64,000 nucleotides of DNA, taken from Sva-07 sp963707515 (lineage in GTDB: Bacteria > Actinomycetota > Acidimicrobiia > Acidimicrobiales > Ilumatobacteraceae). The stretch is taken from positions 558,001 through 622,000 of the forward strand of contig CAVPQI010000001.1 in assembly GCA_963707515.1 (NCBI GenBank). The letters are read 5' to 3'. The notes beneath the pieces were generated by a model that was given only the letters and a program-made list of their open reading frames with translations, ran no database searches and had not been told where the DNA came from. The translations under genes and the position numbers were made by a program. Shown here in pieces: positions 26,446 to 37,110 of the stretch (position 1 is its first letter; each line of letters starts with the position of its first letter).

Positions 26446-27308
26446 GCTTCGTCCCAGGCGAGCGGGCCGACGGGTCGGTCGAAGTCGGACAAGGCGATCA
26501 GGTAGCCCTCGTCGTCGAGGCCGAGCGGCAGCTGCGGCAGCGACCGCGTCGCCGGACCGCCCACCGGTCGAGCGGCGTCGACGGGATCGAACACCGACTG
26601 GTGGCACGGGCAGACGAGCTGACGGAGCACCTGCGGCGGCCGCGAATCGACGCCGAACAGGCCGACCGAGCAGCCGGCGTGGGTGCAGATCTTGGAGTAC
26701 GCCACCCAGCCCGCCACGGCACCCTGTTCGACCGTCCGCGCCGTCAGCACGTCGGGATCGAGGCGCAGCAGGATCACCTGCGAGTCGTCGGCGCCGACGT
26801 GTCCCTCGGGGAACACGGTCGCCAGTTGGTCGATGCCCCCGGAATCGACGCCGATCGGTGTCCCCGCGGACGTCACCAGCCGACTGCCGGCAGACCACGA
26901 CGTGCGACCGCGCTCACCGCGCGGCTTGGGACCGAGCGAACCGATGGGGCCGACGAACCCGACGACGAGGCTGGCCAGGGAGCCGGCGAACAGCGCCGCG
27001 ATCAGCGGGCGACGCCCCAGCGTGCGTGCCGATTCGTCGACCTCTTCCTGCAGGTCCGCTTGCTCCTCGACCGTCGTCCGCAGCGGATGACGCTCTTGCA
27101 CGACGTGTTCGTCGAGGTCGAGGTACTTCGCCCACGAGACGAGGCCGAAGCCGATCCCCCCGAGACACACGGCGAGTCCGAGCCCCAGCCAGACCTCGGT
27201 GTGGTCCGACCAGTAGCCGTAGGCGGCGAGGACACCACCGCCGATCGCCAGCACGAAGGCGACGATGGCGGCGATCTCGGCGCGGCGATTGACCTGCTGG
27301 GCGGTCAC
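26442..27308 (-). CDS. qcrA: Rieske iron-sulfur subunit
   Basis: A 288-residue Rieske protein with three N-terminal helices, the actinobacterial form. The 2Fe-2S ligands lie in CTHAGC and CPCHQS, about residues 205-245, and a Pro-rich loop follows. GTG 27308 overlaps the qcrC stop by four bases (GTGA). Confidence 0.95.
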   Translation of the reverse strand: MTAQQVNRRAEIAAIVAFVLAIGGGVLAAYGYWSDHTEVWLGLGLAVCLGGIGFGLVSWAKYLDLDEHVVQERHPLRTTVEEQADLQEEVDESARTLGRRPLIAALFAGSLASLVVGFVGPIGSLGPKPRGERGRTSWSAGSRLVTSAGTPIGVDSGGIDQLATVFPEGHVGADDSQVILLRLDPDVLTARTVEQGAVAGWVAYSKICTHAGCSVGLFGVDSRPPQVLRQLVCPCHQSVFDPVDAARPVGGPATRSLPQLPLGLDDEGYLIALSDFDRPVGPLAWDEA

Positions 27309-28102
27309 GGCTCGGACTCCTGCTGCTCGATCGTGCGGTCGCGTCCCGACCGTGGGTTGCCGATCCAGCGGGTCAGGGCGACCAGCGGGACCAGGGCGAG
27401 CAACCAGGCGGCGAGCCCTTCGGCCACCGGGCCGGCGCCACCGAACTTCGACGGGCCGGTCGTGTTCTCCCGCTTCAGCTCCTCGATGTACGCGGCGATC
27501 GAGTCGATGTCGTCGGAGGAGAACTGATCGAAGATCGGCATCGCACCGGGGCCGACGAGGATCGCCTCGCCGACCTCGGTCGGTGTCGATCGCACCAGGT
27601 TCGGCGCCCGCCGGTTGCCGCCGATCGGGGCACCGGCCCCCGACGACACGTGGCAGGCGGCGCAGTTCAGCCGGTACAGGTCGCCGCCCCGGGCGAGGTC
27701 GCCACGCTCCGGGTCGACGTCGGGGATGGGTGGACCGTCGCCGAACTGCCCGACGTAGGCGACCAGGGCGTCGATCTGCTCGTCGTCGAATCGAACCGGG
27801 CCGGCGTCGGCCTGCTTCCACGGATCGGCGAGCGGCATACGACCGGTGCGCAACACGAAATCGACCGACGCCTCGCCCTCGGGCTCGAGGCTCGGGCCGC
27901 GGTTCTCGACACCGGTGCCGTCGACGCCGTGGCACGCCGAACAGTGTGTCTCGTAGAGGTTGGCACCGAGCTCGAAGTCGGGCGACTGCGCCCCGACCGA
28001 GGATCCGCTGACGGCGGCGACGACACCGCCACCGACTGCCACCACCGCCACCGCCACCACCGTCAGCCGCGAGCCGAGCAGGCGGGCGACGGTGCCGGTC
28101 AT
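27305..28102 (-). CDS. qcrC: Diheme cytochrome c subunit of the bc1 complex
   Basis: A 265-residue membrane-anchored cytochrome c. An N-terminal helix acts as signal anchor. Two CxxCH heme motifs (CSACH near residue 55, CAACH near 148) are each followed by Met-containing loops (RTGRMPLAD; GPGAMPIFD). A second helix closes the C-terminus. The diheme form lets the bc1 and aa3 complexes join directly without a soluble cytochrome c. Confidence 0.95.
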   Translation of the reverse strand: MTGTVARLLGSRLTVVAVAVVAVGGGVVAAVSGSSVGAQSPDFELGANLYETHCSACHGVDGTGVENRGPSLEPEGEASVDFVLRTGRMPLADPWKQADAGPVRFDDEQIDALVAYVGQFGDGPPIPDVDPERGDLARGGDLYRLNCAACHVSSGAGAPIGGNRRAPNLVRSTPTEVGEAILVGPGAMPIFDQFSSDDIDSIAAYIEELKRENTTGPSKFGGAGPVAEGLAAWLLALVPLVALTRWIGNPRSGRDRTIEQQESEP

Positions 28103-28680
28103 CGGATCACCCAGATGGTCACGAAGACGGCGATCCAGACGACGTCGACGAGGTGCCAGAACAGCGAGACCCCGCGGGTCCACGGGGTGACCTCGACGAG
28201 GTCCCGCGCCCGCGCGGCGCGGATGTAGAGCAGTGCCATGACCGCCAGCCCGGCGGTGACGTGGACCGCGTGCAGCCCGGTCAGCCCCCAAAAGATCGAA
28301 CCGTACGGCCCGTCATCGGCACTGAAGTCGAGCGTCGTGTACTCGAGCAACTGGTTGACGAGGAAGGCACCGCCGAGGGCGATCGTGGCCACCAGCCAGC
28401 GGCGCATGCCCACCGAGTCCTCGCGCTCCTGCGCCCGATCGACGCCGTTCATCGTGAACGAACTCGCCACCAGCACGACCGTGAACACGGCCGAGCGCAC
28501 CGTCTCGAGATGCACATCGGCGGGCGGCCATGGCTCGTTGGTCGACCGGAGCAGGAAGTAGGCGCCGAAGAAGGCGCCGAACAGCATCAGGTCGGACGCC
28601 AGGAAGACGATCACGCCGAATGCCCCGGTCGAACGGTGCACCGGCGGTGCAGATCCGTCGATCGCGGGCGACGCGGTCAT
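28099..28680 (-). CDS. ctaE: Cytochrome c oxidase subunit III
   Basis: A 193-residue five-helix subunit III. Typical segments are FGVIVFLASDLMLFGAFFGA and FWGLTGLHAVHVTAGLAVMA, and the end SLFWHLVDVVWIAVFVTIWV. It is the first gene of the respiratory operon and overlaps qcrC by four bases. A TAGTGT box lies exactly six bases before ATG 28680, so the operon mRNA is probably leaderless. Confidence 0.95.
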   Translation of the reverse strand: MTASPAIDGSAPPVHRSTGAFGVIVFLASDLMLFGAFFGAYFLLRSTNEPWPPADVHLETVRSAVFTVVLVASSFTMNGVDRAQEREDSVGMRRWLVATIALGGAFLVNQLLEYTTLDFSADDGPYGSIFWGLTGLHAVHVTAGLAVMALLYIRAARARDLVEVTPWTRGVSLFWHLVDVVWIAVFVTIWVIR

Positions 28681-28686
28681 GAGCCG

Positions 28687-28698
28687 ACACTAGTAGTG
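28687..28698 (-). promoter_or_regulatory. Promoter -10 and small inverted repeat upstream of ctaE operon
   Basis: Read on the minus strand, TAGTGT (28692-28687) is a TANNNT -10 box six bases from ATG 28680. The box is one arm of the inverted repeat CACTA-C-TAGTG at 28688-28698, which could bind a regulator over the promoter. No -35 match is clear. Confidence 0.55.
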
Positions 28699-28806
28699 AT
28701 GTCGCGTCGAGTCTCCCCCTTGCTTTTTCGGTGGCGATCTGTTGATTCACCGGCGCATCCACCCGAGTGGCACCCACAGCCGATGGTCTGGCACACTGTT
28801 CCATTC

Positions 28807-30066
28807 ATGAGCTCCGACCTCGACGCCGCCCAGGACAGTGGACCCCACACCGAGCCGGTGCGCGACTGGGCGACCGACTACGACATCTTCGATCCGCAGT
28901 ACCTCGCCGACCCGTTCCCGATCTGGGACGATCTGCGTGAGCGCTGCCCGATGGCCCACAGCGAGCGTTGGGGCGGGTCGTGGATGCCCACCCGCTACGC
29001 CGACGTCTACGCCATCGCCCACGACATCGAGACGTTCCCGTCGGGCAACGGCATCAGCGTCGTCCCGATGATCCCGGTGCCGGGCGCCAACGGCACCGTC
29101 GCCGCCGACGCCCCGGTGCTGGCATCGGGCGTTCCCCCGATCAGCTCCGATCCGCCGTTGCACACCTGGACGCGTCGCTTGATCCTGCCGACGATGAGCC
29201 CGCAGCGCGTCGCCGAGTACGAGGTGTTCACGCGTGAGCTGTGCGAACGCCTCGCCGGTCAGATCCGCGACCGCGGCGAGGGCGACGCTGCTGCCGAGTA
29301 CGCCCAGCAGATCCCCGTGCGCGTCATCGGCCACATCCTCGGTGTGCCCGAGGAGATGGCGCCGACGTTCACCGAGTGGGTGCGTGACGTCCTCGAGTTC
29401 GCCCACGACCCCGAGCGCCGCCGGCGTGGCATCACCGGCATCATCGGTTACCTGCAGGAGGCGATCGCCGACCGCCAGGCCACCCCCCACGACGACTTCA
29501 TCACCGAACTCTTGCAGTCCGAGCACGACGGCGAACCGATCGGCATCGACGTCGTGATGGGCATGTGCGCGCTGTTGCTGATCGCCGGCATCGACACGAC
29601 GTGGTCGTCGATCGGCTCGACGATGTGGCACCTCGCTCTGCACCCCGACGACCGCCGCCGGCTGATCGACGAGCCCGACCTGATGCCCACCGCGATCGAG
29701 GAGTTCCTCCGCGCCTACGCCCCGGTCACGATGGCCCGGCGGTTGATCGACGACGTCGAGTACGAGGGCTGTCCGATCAAGTCCGGCGAGCGGGTGCTGA
29801 TGAACTTCCCGGCCGCCAACCGCGACCCGTCCGTCTTCCCCGACGCCGACCAGGTGATCCTCGACCGCCAGCAGAACCGGCACCTCGCCTTCGGCGCCGG
29901 CATCCACCGCTGCGCCGGATCGAACCTCGCCCGGATGGAGCTGCGCGTGGCGATCGAGTGCTGGCTGGCGGCGATGCCGGAGTTCTCCGTCGTCGACCCG
30001 GCCCTCGTCACGTGGGCGGGCGGCCAGGTCCGCGGGCCGCGCTCGATCCCGATCACGGTCGGCTGA
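28807..30066 (+). CDS. Cytochrome P450
   Basis: A 419-residue soluble bacterial P450. The I-helix oxygen-activation motif is LLIAGIDTTWSS, the K-helix ExxR is in EEFLRA, and the heme-thiolate loop is HLAFGAGIHRCAGSNLARME with the Cys ligand. The substrate is unknown. The start ATG 28807 is followed by an acidic leader. No ferredoxin gene is adjacent. Confidence 0.95.
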   Translation: MSSDLDAAQDSGPHTEPVRDWATDYDIFDPQYLADPFPIWDDLRERCPMAHSERWGGSWMPTRYADVYAIAHDIETFPSGNGISVVPMIPVPGANGTVAADAPVLASGVPPISSDPPLHTWTRRLILPTMSPQRVAEYEVFTRELCERLAGQIRDRGEGDAAAEYAQQIPVRVIGHILGVPEEMAPTFTEWVRDVLEFAHDPERRRRGITGIIGYLQEAIADRQATPHDDFITELLQSEHDGEPIGIDVVMGMCALLLIAGIDTTWSSIGSTMWHLALHPDDRRRLIDEPDLMPTAIEEFLRAYAPVTMARRLIDDVEYEGCPIKSGERVLMNFPAANRDPSVFPDADQVILDRQQNRHLAFGAGIHRCAGSNLARMELRVAIECWLAAMPEFSVVDPALVTWAGGQVRGPRSIPITVG

Positions 30067-30154
30067 CCGGCGCCGCAGCCGGTCAGCAGGCGCCGTGCCG
30101 CCGCCGGCGGGCGCCAGGTTGACCACGTCGCGACCGCGCTGGCAGGCTGAGCCG

Positions 30155-30433
30155 GTGATCAACGCCTTCGTCCACGTCCAGGCCGACGCCGCAGCGATCG
30201 CCGACCTGGCGCCGCGCCTCGCCGCCATCGACGGCGTGCGCGAGTCGCACTCGGTGGCCGGCTCCGAGACCGACATCGTCGTCATCGTCACCGTGCCGAC
30301 GCACGAGGACATCGCCCGCGTCGTCACCGAGCACATCTCCCGCGAGCCCGGCGTGGTGTCGACGATCACGCTGATCGCCTTCCGGTCGTTCAGCCAGGAC
30401 GACGTCGTCGACGCGTTCGGCGACTTCGGCTGA
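30155..30433 (+). CDS. Stand-alone AsnC/Lrp ligand-binding (RAM) domain protein
   Basis: A 92-residue protein from GTG 30155, matching only the ligand-binding half of Lrp/AsnC regulators (INAFVHVQADAAAIADLAPR; then SHSVAGSETDIVVIVTVPTH). No DNA-binding helix-turn-helix is present. Such stand-alone domains form dimers that sense amino acids or modulate full-length Lrp proteins. Confidence 0.85.
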   Translation: MINAFVHVQADAAAIADLAPRLAAIDGVRESHSVAGSETDIVVIVTVPTHEDIARVVTEHISREPGVVSTITLIAFRSFSQDDVVDAFGDFG

Positions 30434-31066
30434 TCAGCCTTCCCCGGCGAGGGCTGTGAGCACCGCCGCATCGGTCGTCTCGGAGAAGTCGGCGTAGTAG
30501 GCGCCGACCGCGCCGAAGTGCCTCGGCGTCTCGAGGGCGACGTAGGTGTCGGCGACGCCGGCCAGGCTGGCCTCCCAGCCATGGGGCGCAACCGGTGTGG
30601 CGAGGACGAGGTGCGCCGCCCCGCCGGCGCGCAGCACGGCGCAGGCGGCACGCGCCGTCGCCCCGGTGGCGATGCCGTCGTCGACGACGACGACCGTGTG
30701 GCCGTCGAGGTCGTGGCGAACCCCGTCGCGACGGAAGCGGGCGAGCTGGGCGGCGAGCTGGGCGCGGGCGAGGTCGACCGCACGCTCGAACTCGTCGGGT
30801 CGCACGTCGGCGTGGGCGATCACGTCGTCGGAGCGCACGATCACGTCGTCCTCGCCGAGGGCACCCATCGCCAGTTCGGGGTAGCCGGGCACGCCGATCT
30901 TGCGCACGAGGACGACGTCGAGAGGTGCACCGAGACGGCGTGCCACCTCGGCGGCGATGGGCACACCGCCACGCGGCAACCCGACGACCAGCACCGGTGG
31001 CTGCAGCTCGAGCCCGGCGACCCGGTCGGCCAACCGACGCCCGGCCTCACCGCGATCGGCGAACAT
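30434..31066 (-). CDS. Phosphoribosyltransferase-family protein
   Basis: A 210-residue type I phosphoribosyltransferase fold. The 13-residue PRPP motif is VVVVDDGIATGAT around residue 125; the N-terminal part reads PVLVVGLPRGGVPIAAEVAR and LDVVLVRKIGVPGYPELAMG. This subgroup is widespread in actinobacteria and its substrate is not established. The stop abuts the end of the convergent AsnC-domain gene. Confidence 0.88.
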   Translation of the reverse strand: MFADRGEAGRRLADRVAGLELQPPVLVVGLPRGGVPIAAEVARRLGAPLDVVLVRKIGVPGYPELAMGALGEDDVIVRSDDVIAHADVRPDEFERAVDLARAQLAAQLARFRRDGVRHDLDGHTVVVVDDGIATGATARAACAVLRAGGAAHLVLATPVAPHGWEASLAGVADTYVALETPRHFGAVGAYYADFSETTDAAVLTALAGEG

Positions 31067-31183
31067 GCCAACCAGCTTCGACGACACTGCGCCGACGATC
31101 AAGCGACGGACTCCGACCAGGCGGCCGTCCCGCAGACGCCGCTGGTCCGCTGGGCGGCCGGGCGGAACGTAAGGTCCGAGGCG

Positions 31184-33394
31184 GTGACTCGATCCCACGT
31201 CGCCGCGTCGCAGCCCGCGGGCTCGGCCGCCTCGACGACACCGTCGAGCCCCCGCACCCTCGCGGCACTGAAGGGGCTGCGACTCGCCATCGTGTTGCCG
31301 TTCGTCATCGTCGTCGTGGACGTCGTGCTCGAGGAGCGGACGATGGGGATGCTCGCCGTGGTCGGCACGTTCGTGCTGCTCCGCCTCGGCGATTTCGGCG
31401 GCCCCATGCGCGCTCGCGCACTTGCCTACGTCGCCACCACGGTCGCCGGCATGCTCATCATCGTCGTCGCCACCGAGGCGTCGCGCTCGCGGATCGCCGC
31501 CGCGATCGTGATCGTCGTCGTGGGGTTCGCGCTGCAGGCCGTCCGCGTGTTCGGCGGGTACTTCACCGCCGGCGCCCACGCCCTGACACTGATCCTGCTG
31601 TTCAACGCCACGTTGCCGGAGTCTTCGGCGCCCCTGGGCGACCGCCTGGCCGGCTGGGTCATCGGCGGTGTCGTGGCCACGGTCGCTGCGGTGACGATGT
31701 GGCCGGCCGCAGAGCAACGCTCCATCGCCCGCTCGATCGGCAACGCGCTCGACGCACTGGCCGACCTCCTCGACGTCGCCGTCGCGGCGACGCCCGGCGG
31801 CACGGTCGATCACGACGCCGTCCAGCGCGACAGCGTGCAGCCGATCGTGGAGCGGGCCGATGAGACGGTCGCCGAGGCGCGCCGCCGCTTCCGGACCACG
31901 CCGGCTCGGCCGGCAGGTCCCACCGAGCGCGAACGGGCGACCGTCGACGTGCTCGAGCAACTGACGTGGATCCGCGAGCTGGTTCGCGGTCTCCGACAAC
32001 GGCCGGTGCCCGCCGAGTACCTCCCGCTCGTCACGGCGTCCGCCGAGGTGCTGCGACGCTGCGGGCAGGGCTTCATCGACAACGAACCAGTGCGGTCGGA
32101 GACCCATGCTCGCCTGAGCGCGGCTCGCGACGACCTCGGGCGAACACTGCGCAGCCGGGTCCATGCGGCGCTGCAACCGGACTCCCCCGCCGCCGGATCC
32201 GCGGTCAGCGAGGTGATCGGTGCGTCACCGGCGTGGATGCTGTCGGAAGCAGCACTCGCCGTCGGCGCCTCCAGCGAGGTGAGCTTGGGCGGACCAGCGA
32301 AGACCGGCACTTCCCGCGCATCGGTGACCGCCACGCTGGCGTCGTGGCGCACCCAGCTCGGGTGGCACCTCCGGCCCGACTCCGTCGTGTTCCGTAACTC
32401 GCTCCGGGTCGCCATCGCGCTCGGGGCAGCGAGCACCGTCGCCATGGTCGGCGACCTGCGCCACGCATTCTGGGTCGGGCTCGGCGCGTTCGTGACCGTT
32501 CGCTCGAACTTCACGACCACTGCGGCCACCGTCGCGGAGACGCTCGTCGGCGCCGCCGCCGGGTTCCTCGTGGCCAGCGCGTTCGTGACACCGACCGGCT
32601 ATCACTGGCTGCTGTGGGTGTTCTTGCCCGTGGGTGTCTTCTTGTCGACGTATGCGACCACTGCCGTGGGCCTCGCGGCCGGGCAGGCGGCGACGACGCT
32701 CTACATCGTCATCCTCTTCGACCTCATGGGTGCCAAGGGTTGGTCACCAGCACGCACGCGCCTGACCGACGTCGCGGTCGGTGCCTCGATCAGCCTCATC
32801 GCCAGCGTCGTGCTGTGGCCCCGAGGCGCGGGCGGCGCGATGCGCGCCTCGGGCGGTCAGGCGGTCGCGCTCGCCGGGTCGGCGTTCCTCACCCGGGCTC
32901 GACGGCTCCTCACCGGTGCCGCTCCGAACGACACCGCAGTCGCCGCGGCCGACGACGCCGCACTCGCCGCCAGCCGCCGGGCGAGTGAGGCGCTGGGGGT
33001 CCTGCTCTCCGAGCGCGGGACACCCGAGGTCGAGCCCGATCTCGCCTGGTCGCTGGTCACGACGGCACTGGCGGCGCGCCTCGCCGCCACGTCGGTCGAC
33101 GAGTTGGCACCGCCCGACACGACGGTTCCGGCGCTCGCCCGGGCCGCGGCGCGCCTGCTCGACGACGCCGACGCGACCGTCGACCGGCTCCAGCACAGCG
33201 AGCACCGCGAGCCCGCCGACGACGATGCCCCGGCGCGCCGGATCGGCGTCGTCGTCGATGCCGCCCGCGAGGTGGGGGACGACGACGCCGCCGCAGTCGA
33301 CGGCATCGTCACCCTGGGACGTCTCGCCGGCACCCTCGACCGCCTCGACCTGATGGGCTCGCGCCTCCACGACGCCGAGGCCGCCGCGAGCTGA
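31184..33394 (+). CDS. FUSC-family inner-membrane transporter
   Basis: A 736-residue protein of the fusaric acid resistance/aromatic acid exporter type. Two sets of about six helices (residues 30-175 and 400-560) flank a cytoplasmic region of about 220 residues. Typical pieces are VVGTFVLLRLGDFGGPMRAR and HAFWVGLGAFVTVRSNFTTT. The C-terminal 180 residues are a soluble helical domain rich in Ala and Asp. GTG 31184 was picked because similarity begins shortly after it. Confidence 0.85.
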   Translation: MTRSHVAASQPAGSAASTTPSSPRTLAALKGLRLAIVLPFVIVVVDVVLEERTMGMLAVVGTFVLLRLGDFGGPMRARALAYVATTVAGMLIIVVATEASRSRIAAAIVIVVVGFALQAVRVFGGYFTAGAHALTLILLFNATLPESSAPLGDRLAGWVIGGVVATVAAVTMWPAAEQRSIARSIGNALDALADLLDVAVAATPGGTVDHDAVQRDSVQPIVERADETVAEARRRFRTTPARPAGPTERERATVDVLEQLTWIRELVRGLRQRPVPAEYLPLVTASAEVLRRCGQGFIDNEPVRSETHARLSAARDDLGRTLRSRVHAALQPDSPAAGSAVSEVIGASPAWMLSEAALAVGASSEVSLGGPAKTGTSRASVTATLASWRTQLGWHLRPDSVVFRNSLRVAIALGAASTVAMVGDLRHAFWVGLGAFVTVRSNFTTTAATVAETLVGAAAGFLVASAFVTPTGYHWLLWVFLPVGVFLSTYATTAVGLAAGQAATTLYIVILFDLMGAKGWSPARTRLTDVAVGASISLIASVVLWPRGAGGAMRASGGQAVALAGSAFLTRARRLLTGAAPNDTAVAAADDAALAASRRASEALGVLLSERGTPEVEPDLAWSLVTTALAARLAATSVDELAPPDTTVPALARAAARLLDDADATVDRLQHSEHREPADDDAPARRIGVVVDAAREVGDDDAAAVDGIVTLGRLAGTLDRLDLMGSRLHDAEAAAS

Positions 33395-33446
33395 GCGGCG
33401 ACCCCGGTGGCGGCGACCCCGGTGGTGTCGGCCCGAGGGCTGCGGT

Positions 33447-35801
<2,355 letters not shown>

Positions 35802-35807
35802 ATTCAC

Positions 35808-35813
35808 ATTGTA
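35808..35813 (-). promoter_or_regulatory. -10 box of lon, leaderless promoter
   Basis: TACAAT on the minus strand, six bases before ATG 35801, so transcription should begin at or next to the start codon. About 17 bases further upstream is a GAGCC-GAAGG-GGCTC inverted repeat followed by CTCAAG, one half of the HspR-box consensus; the other half is missing, so heat-shock control is only a possibility. Confidence 0.6.
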
Positions 35814-35923
35814 CCGTGATGTTTCTTGAGCCCCTTCGGCTCACCTTCGCATGAGCCAGGAGGCACGTCGGCGCCGACCACGGTGCCGACGCGCGGCCAT
35901 CGGCCGTCGATACCATCCCGACG

Positions 35924-37048
35924 ATGCCCCACTCGGTGCTGCGCTCCCCCGACGTGCGGTGGCGCGCCCGCCGACGTACGGCAGCGGCCCTGGCGGCGCT
36001 GGTGATCGTCGGCGCGGCGTGCAGCAACGACGACGTGAGCGGCGTCGGGTCCGACGACTCCGCCCCCGCGCCGTCGGCCGCCGAGACCACCGCCGTCACG
36101 ACCACGGTGCCACCGACGACGACCACCGAGCCGCCGCTCGACGTGTTCGACCCGAGCTGCGTGGTCAAGGTCGGTAGCGGCGAGTCGCTGAGCCTGATCG
36201 CCGACCGCTTCGACGACGACACCGTCTACCCGGCATCGATCGTCGCCGAGAACGACCTGGAGGGCGACGTCATCCACCCCGGCCAGCTGCTCGACGTCTG
36301 CGTCGACAACGCCATCGACGACCGCACCGGTGCCGAACGGGCACCGAACGCGGCGCTCGCCGAGGCCTCGGCGATGGTCAACGTCCAGGCCCAGCAGCAG
36401 AAGCTCAACGAGCTCTTCGCCCCCTATGGTCTCCCGCCGCTGACCGTCGACGGCGTCTCGGGCAGCCTCACCCGGCAGCGCCTCTGCGCCGCCCGGCTCG
36501 CCCTCGGCCTGCCACCGAGCCTCAACACGATGGCCGCGGGCAGCGAGGAGGAGATCGTCCTGATGGCGTCGCCGTCGCTGCTCGTGCCGACGTCGACGGC
36601 GATGAACGCCGAGCGTTGGGTGCTGATCGACCAGACGTGCCAGATGATGTTCGTCGGCGCCGGGCCCGGTCACATCCAGTTCGTGTTCCCGACGTCGACC
36701 GGCGAGCCGGGGTACGAGTCACGGCTGCAGGACCAGGCCCGCGTGTACCGCTTCGACCCGGCCGCCGACAACGGCGGCTGGCACGACTCGACCGACTTCC
36801 CGGTTCCCGAGGACAACCCGCTCAACGGGAACATGTACAAGCCGCTCTACTACGACGGCGGCCAGGCGATCCACGGCGCCAACAACGTGCCCACCAGCCC
36901 GCAGTCGAAGGGTTGCGCCCGCCTCCGCGTCGAGCACATGGATCAGCTCGTCGAGTGGCTCGGCCTCGCCGGTGCCACCGCACCGACGGGCGGCAGCGCC
37001 GTCAACCTCACGGTCAACGTCCAAGGCGTCTACACCCCTCCCGCCTGA
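35924..37048 (+). CDS. LysM and L,D-transpeptidase (YkuD) lipoprotein-like protein
   Basis: A 374-residue exported protein. After a basic N-terminus, the helix TAAALAALVIVGAAC ends in a plausible though imperfect lipobox Cys. A Thr-Pro-rich linker follows, then a LysM domain (SGESLSLIADRFDDDTVYPA; VIHPGQLLDVC), a helical region, and a YkuD domain with the catalytic motif IHGANNVPTSPQSKGCARLR (His and Cys). It would bind peptidoglycan and make 3-3 crosslinks. TACCAT seven bases before ATG 35924 suggests a leaderless start. Confidence 0.88.
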   Translation: MPHSVLRSPDVRWRARRRTAAALAALVIVGAACSNDDVSGVGSDDSAPAPSAAETTAVTTTVPPTTTTEPPLDVFDPSCVVKVGSGESLSLIADRFDDDTVYPASIVAENDLEGDVIHPGQLLDVCVDNAIDDRTGAERAPNAALAEASAMVNVQAQQQKLNELFAPYGLPPLTVDGVSGSLTRQRLCAARLALGLPPSLNTMAAGSEEEIVLMASPSLLVPTSTAMNAERWVLIDQTCQMMFVGAGPGHIQFVFPTSTGEPGYESRLQDQARVYRFDPAADNGGWHDSTDFPVPEDNPLNGNMYKPLYYDGGQAIHGANNVPTSPQSKGCARLRVEHMDQLVEWLGLAGATAPTGGSAVNLTVNVQGVYTPPA

Positions 37049-37110
37049 CGCGCCCTCCCCCGCCCGACGCGCCCTCCCCGCCTGACGCGCCCACCCGGCC
37101 GCCCGGGCCG

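Noticed and set aside
37050..37110. Three C-rich direct repeats and a possible hairpin terminator between the L,D-transpeptidase and malic enzyme genes
   Set aside because: The pairing is weak and no T-tract follows, so terminator function cannot be supported.
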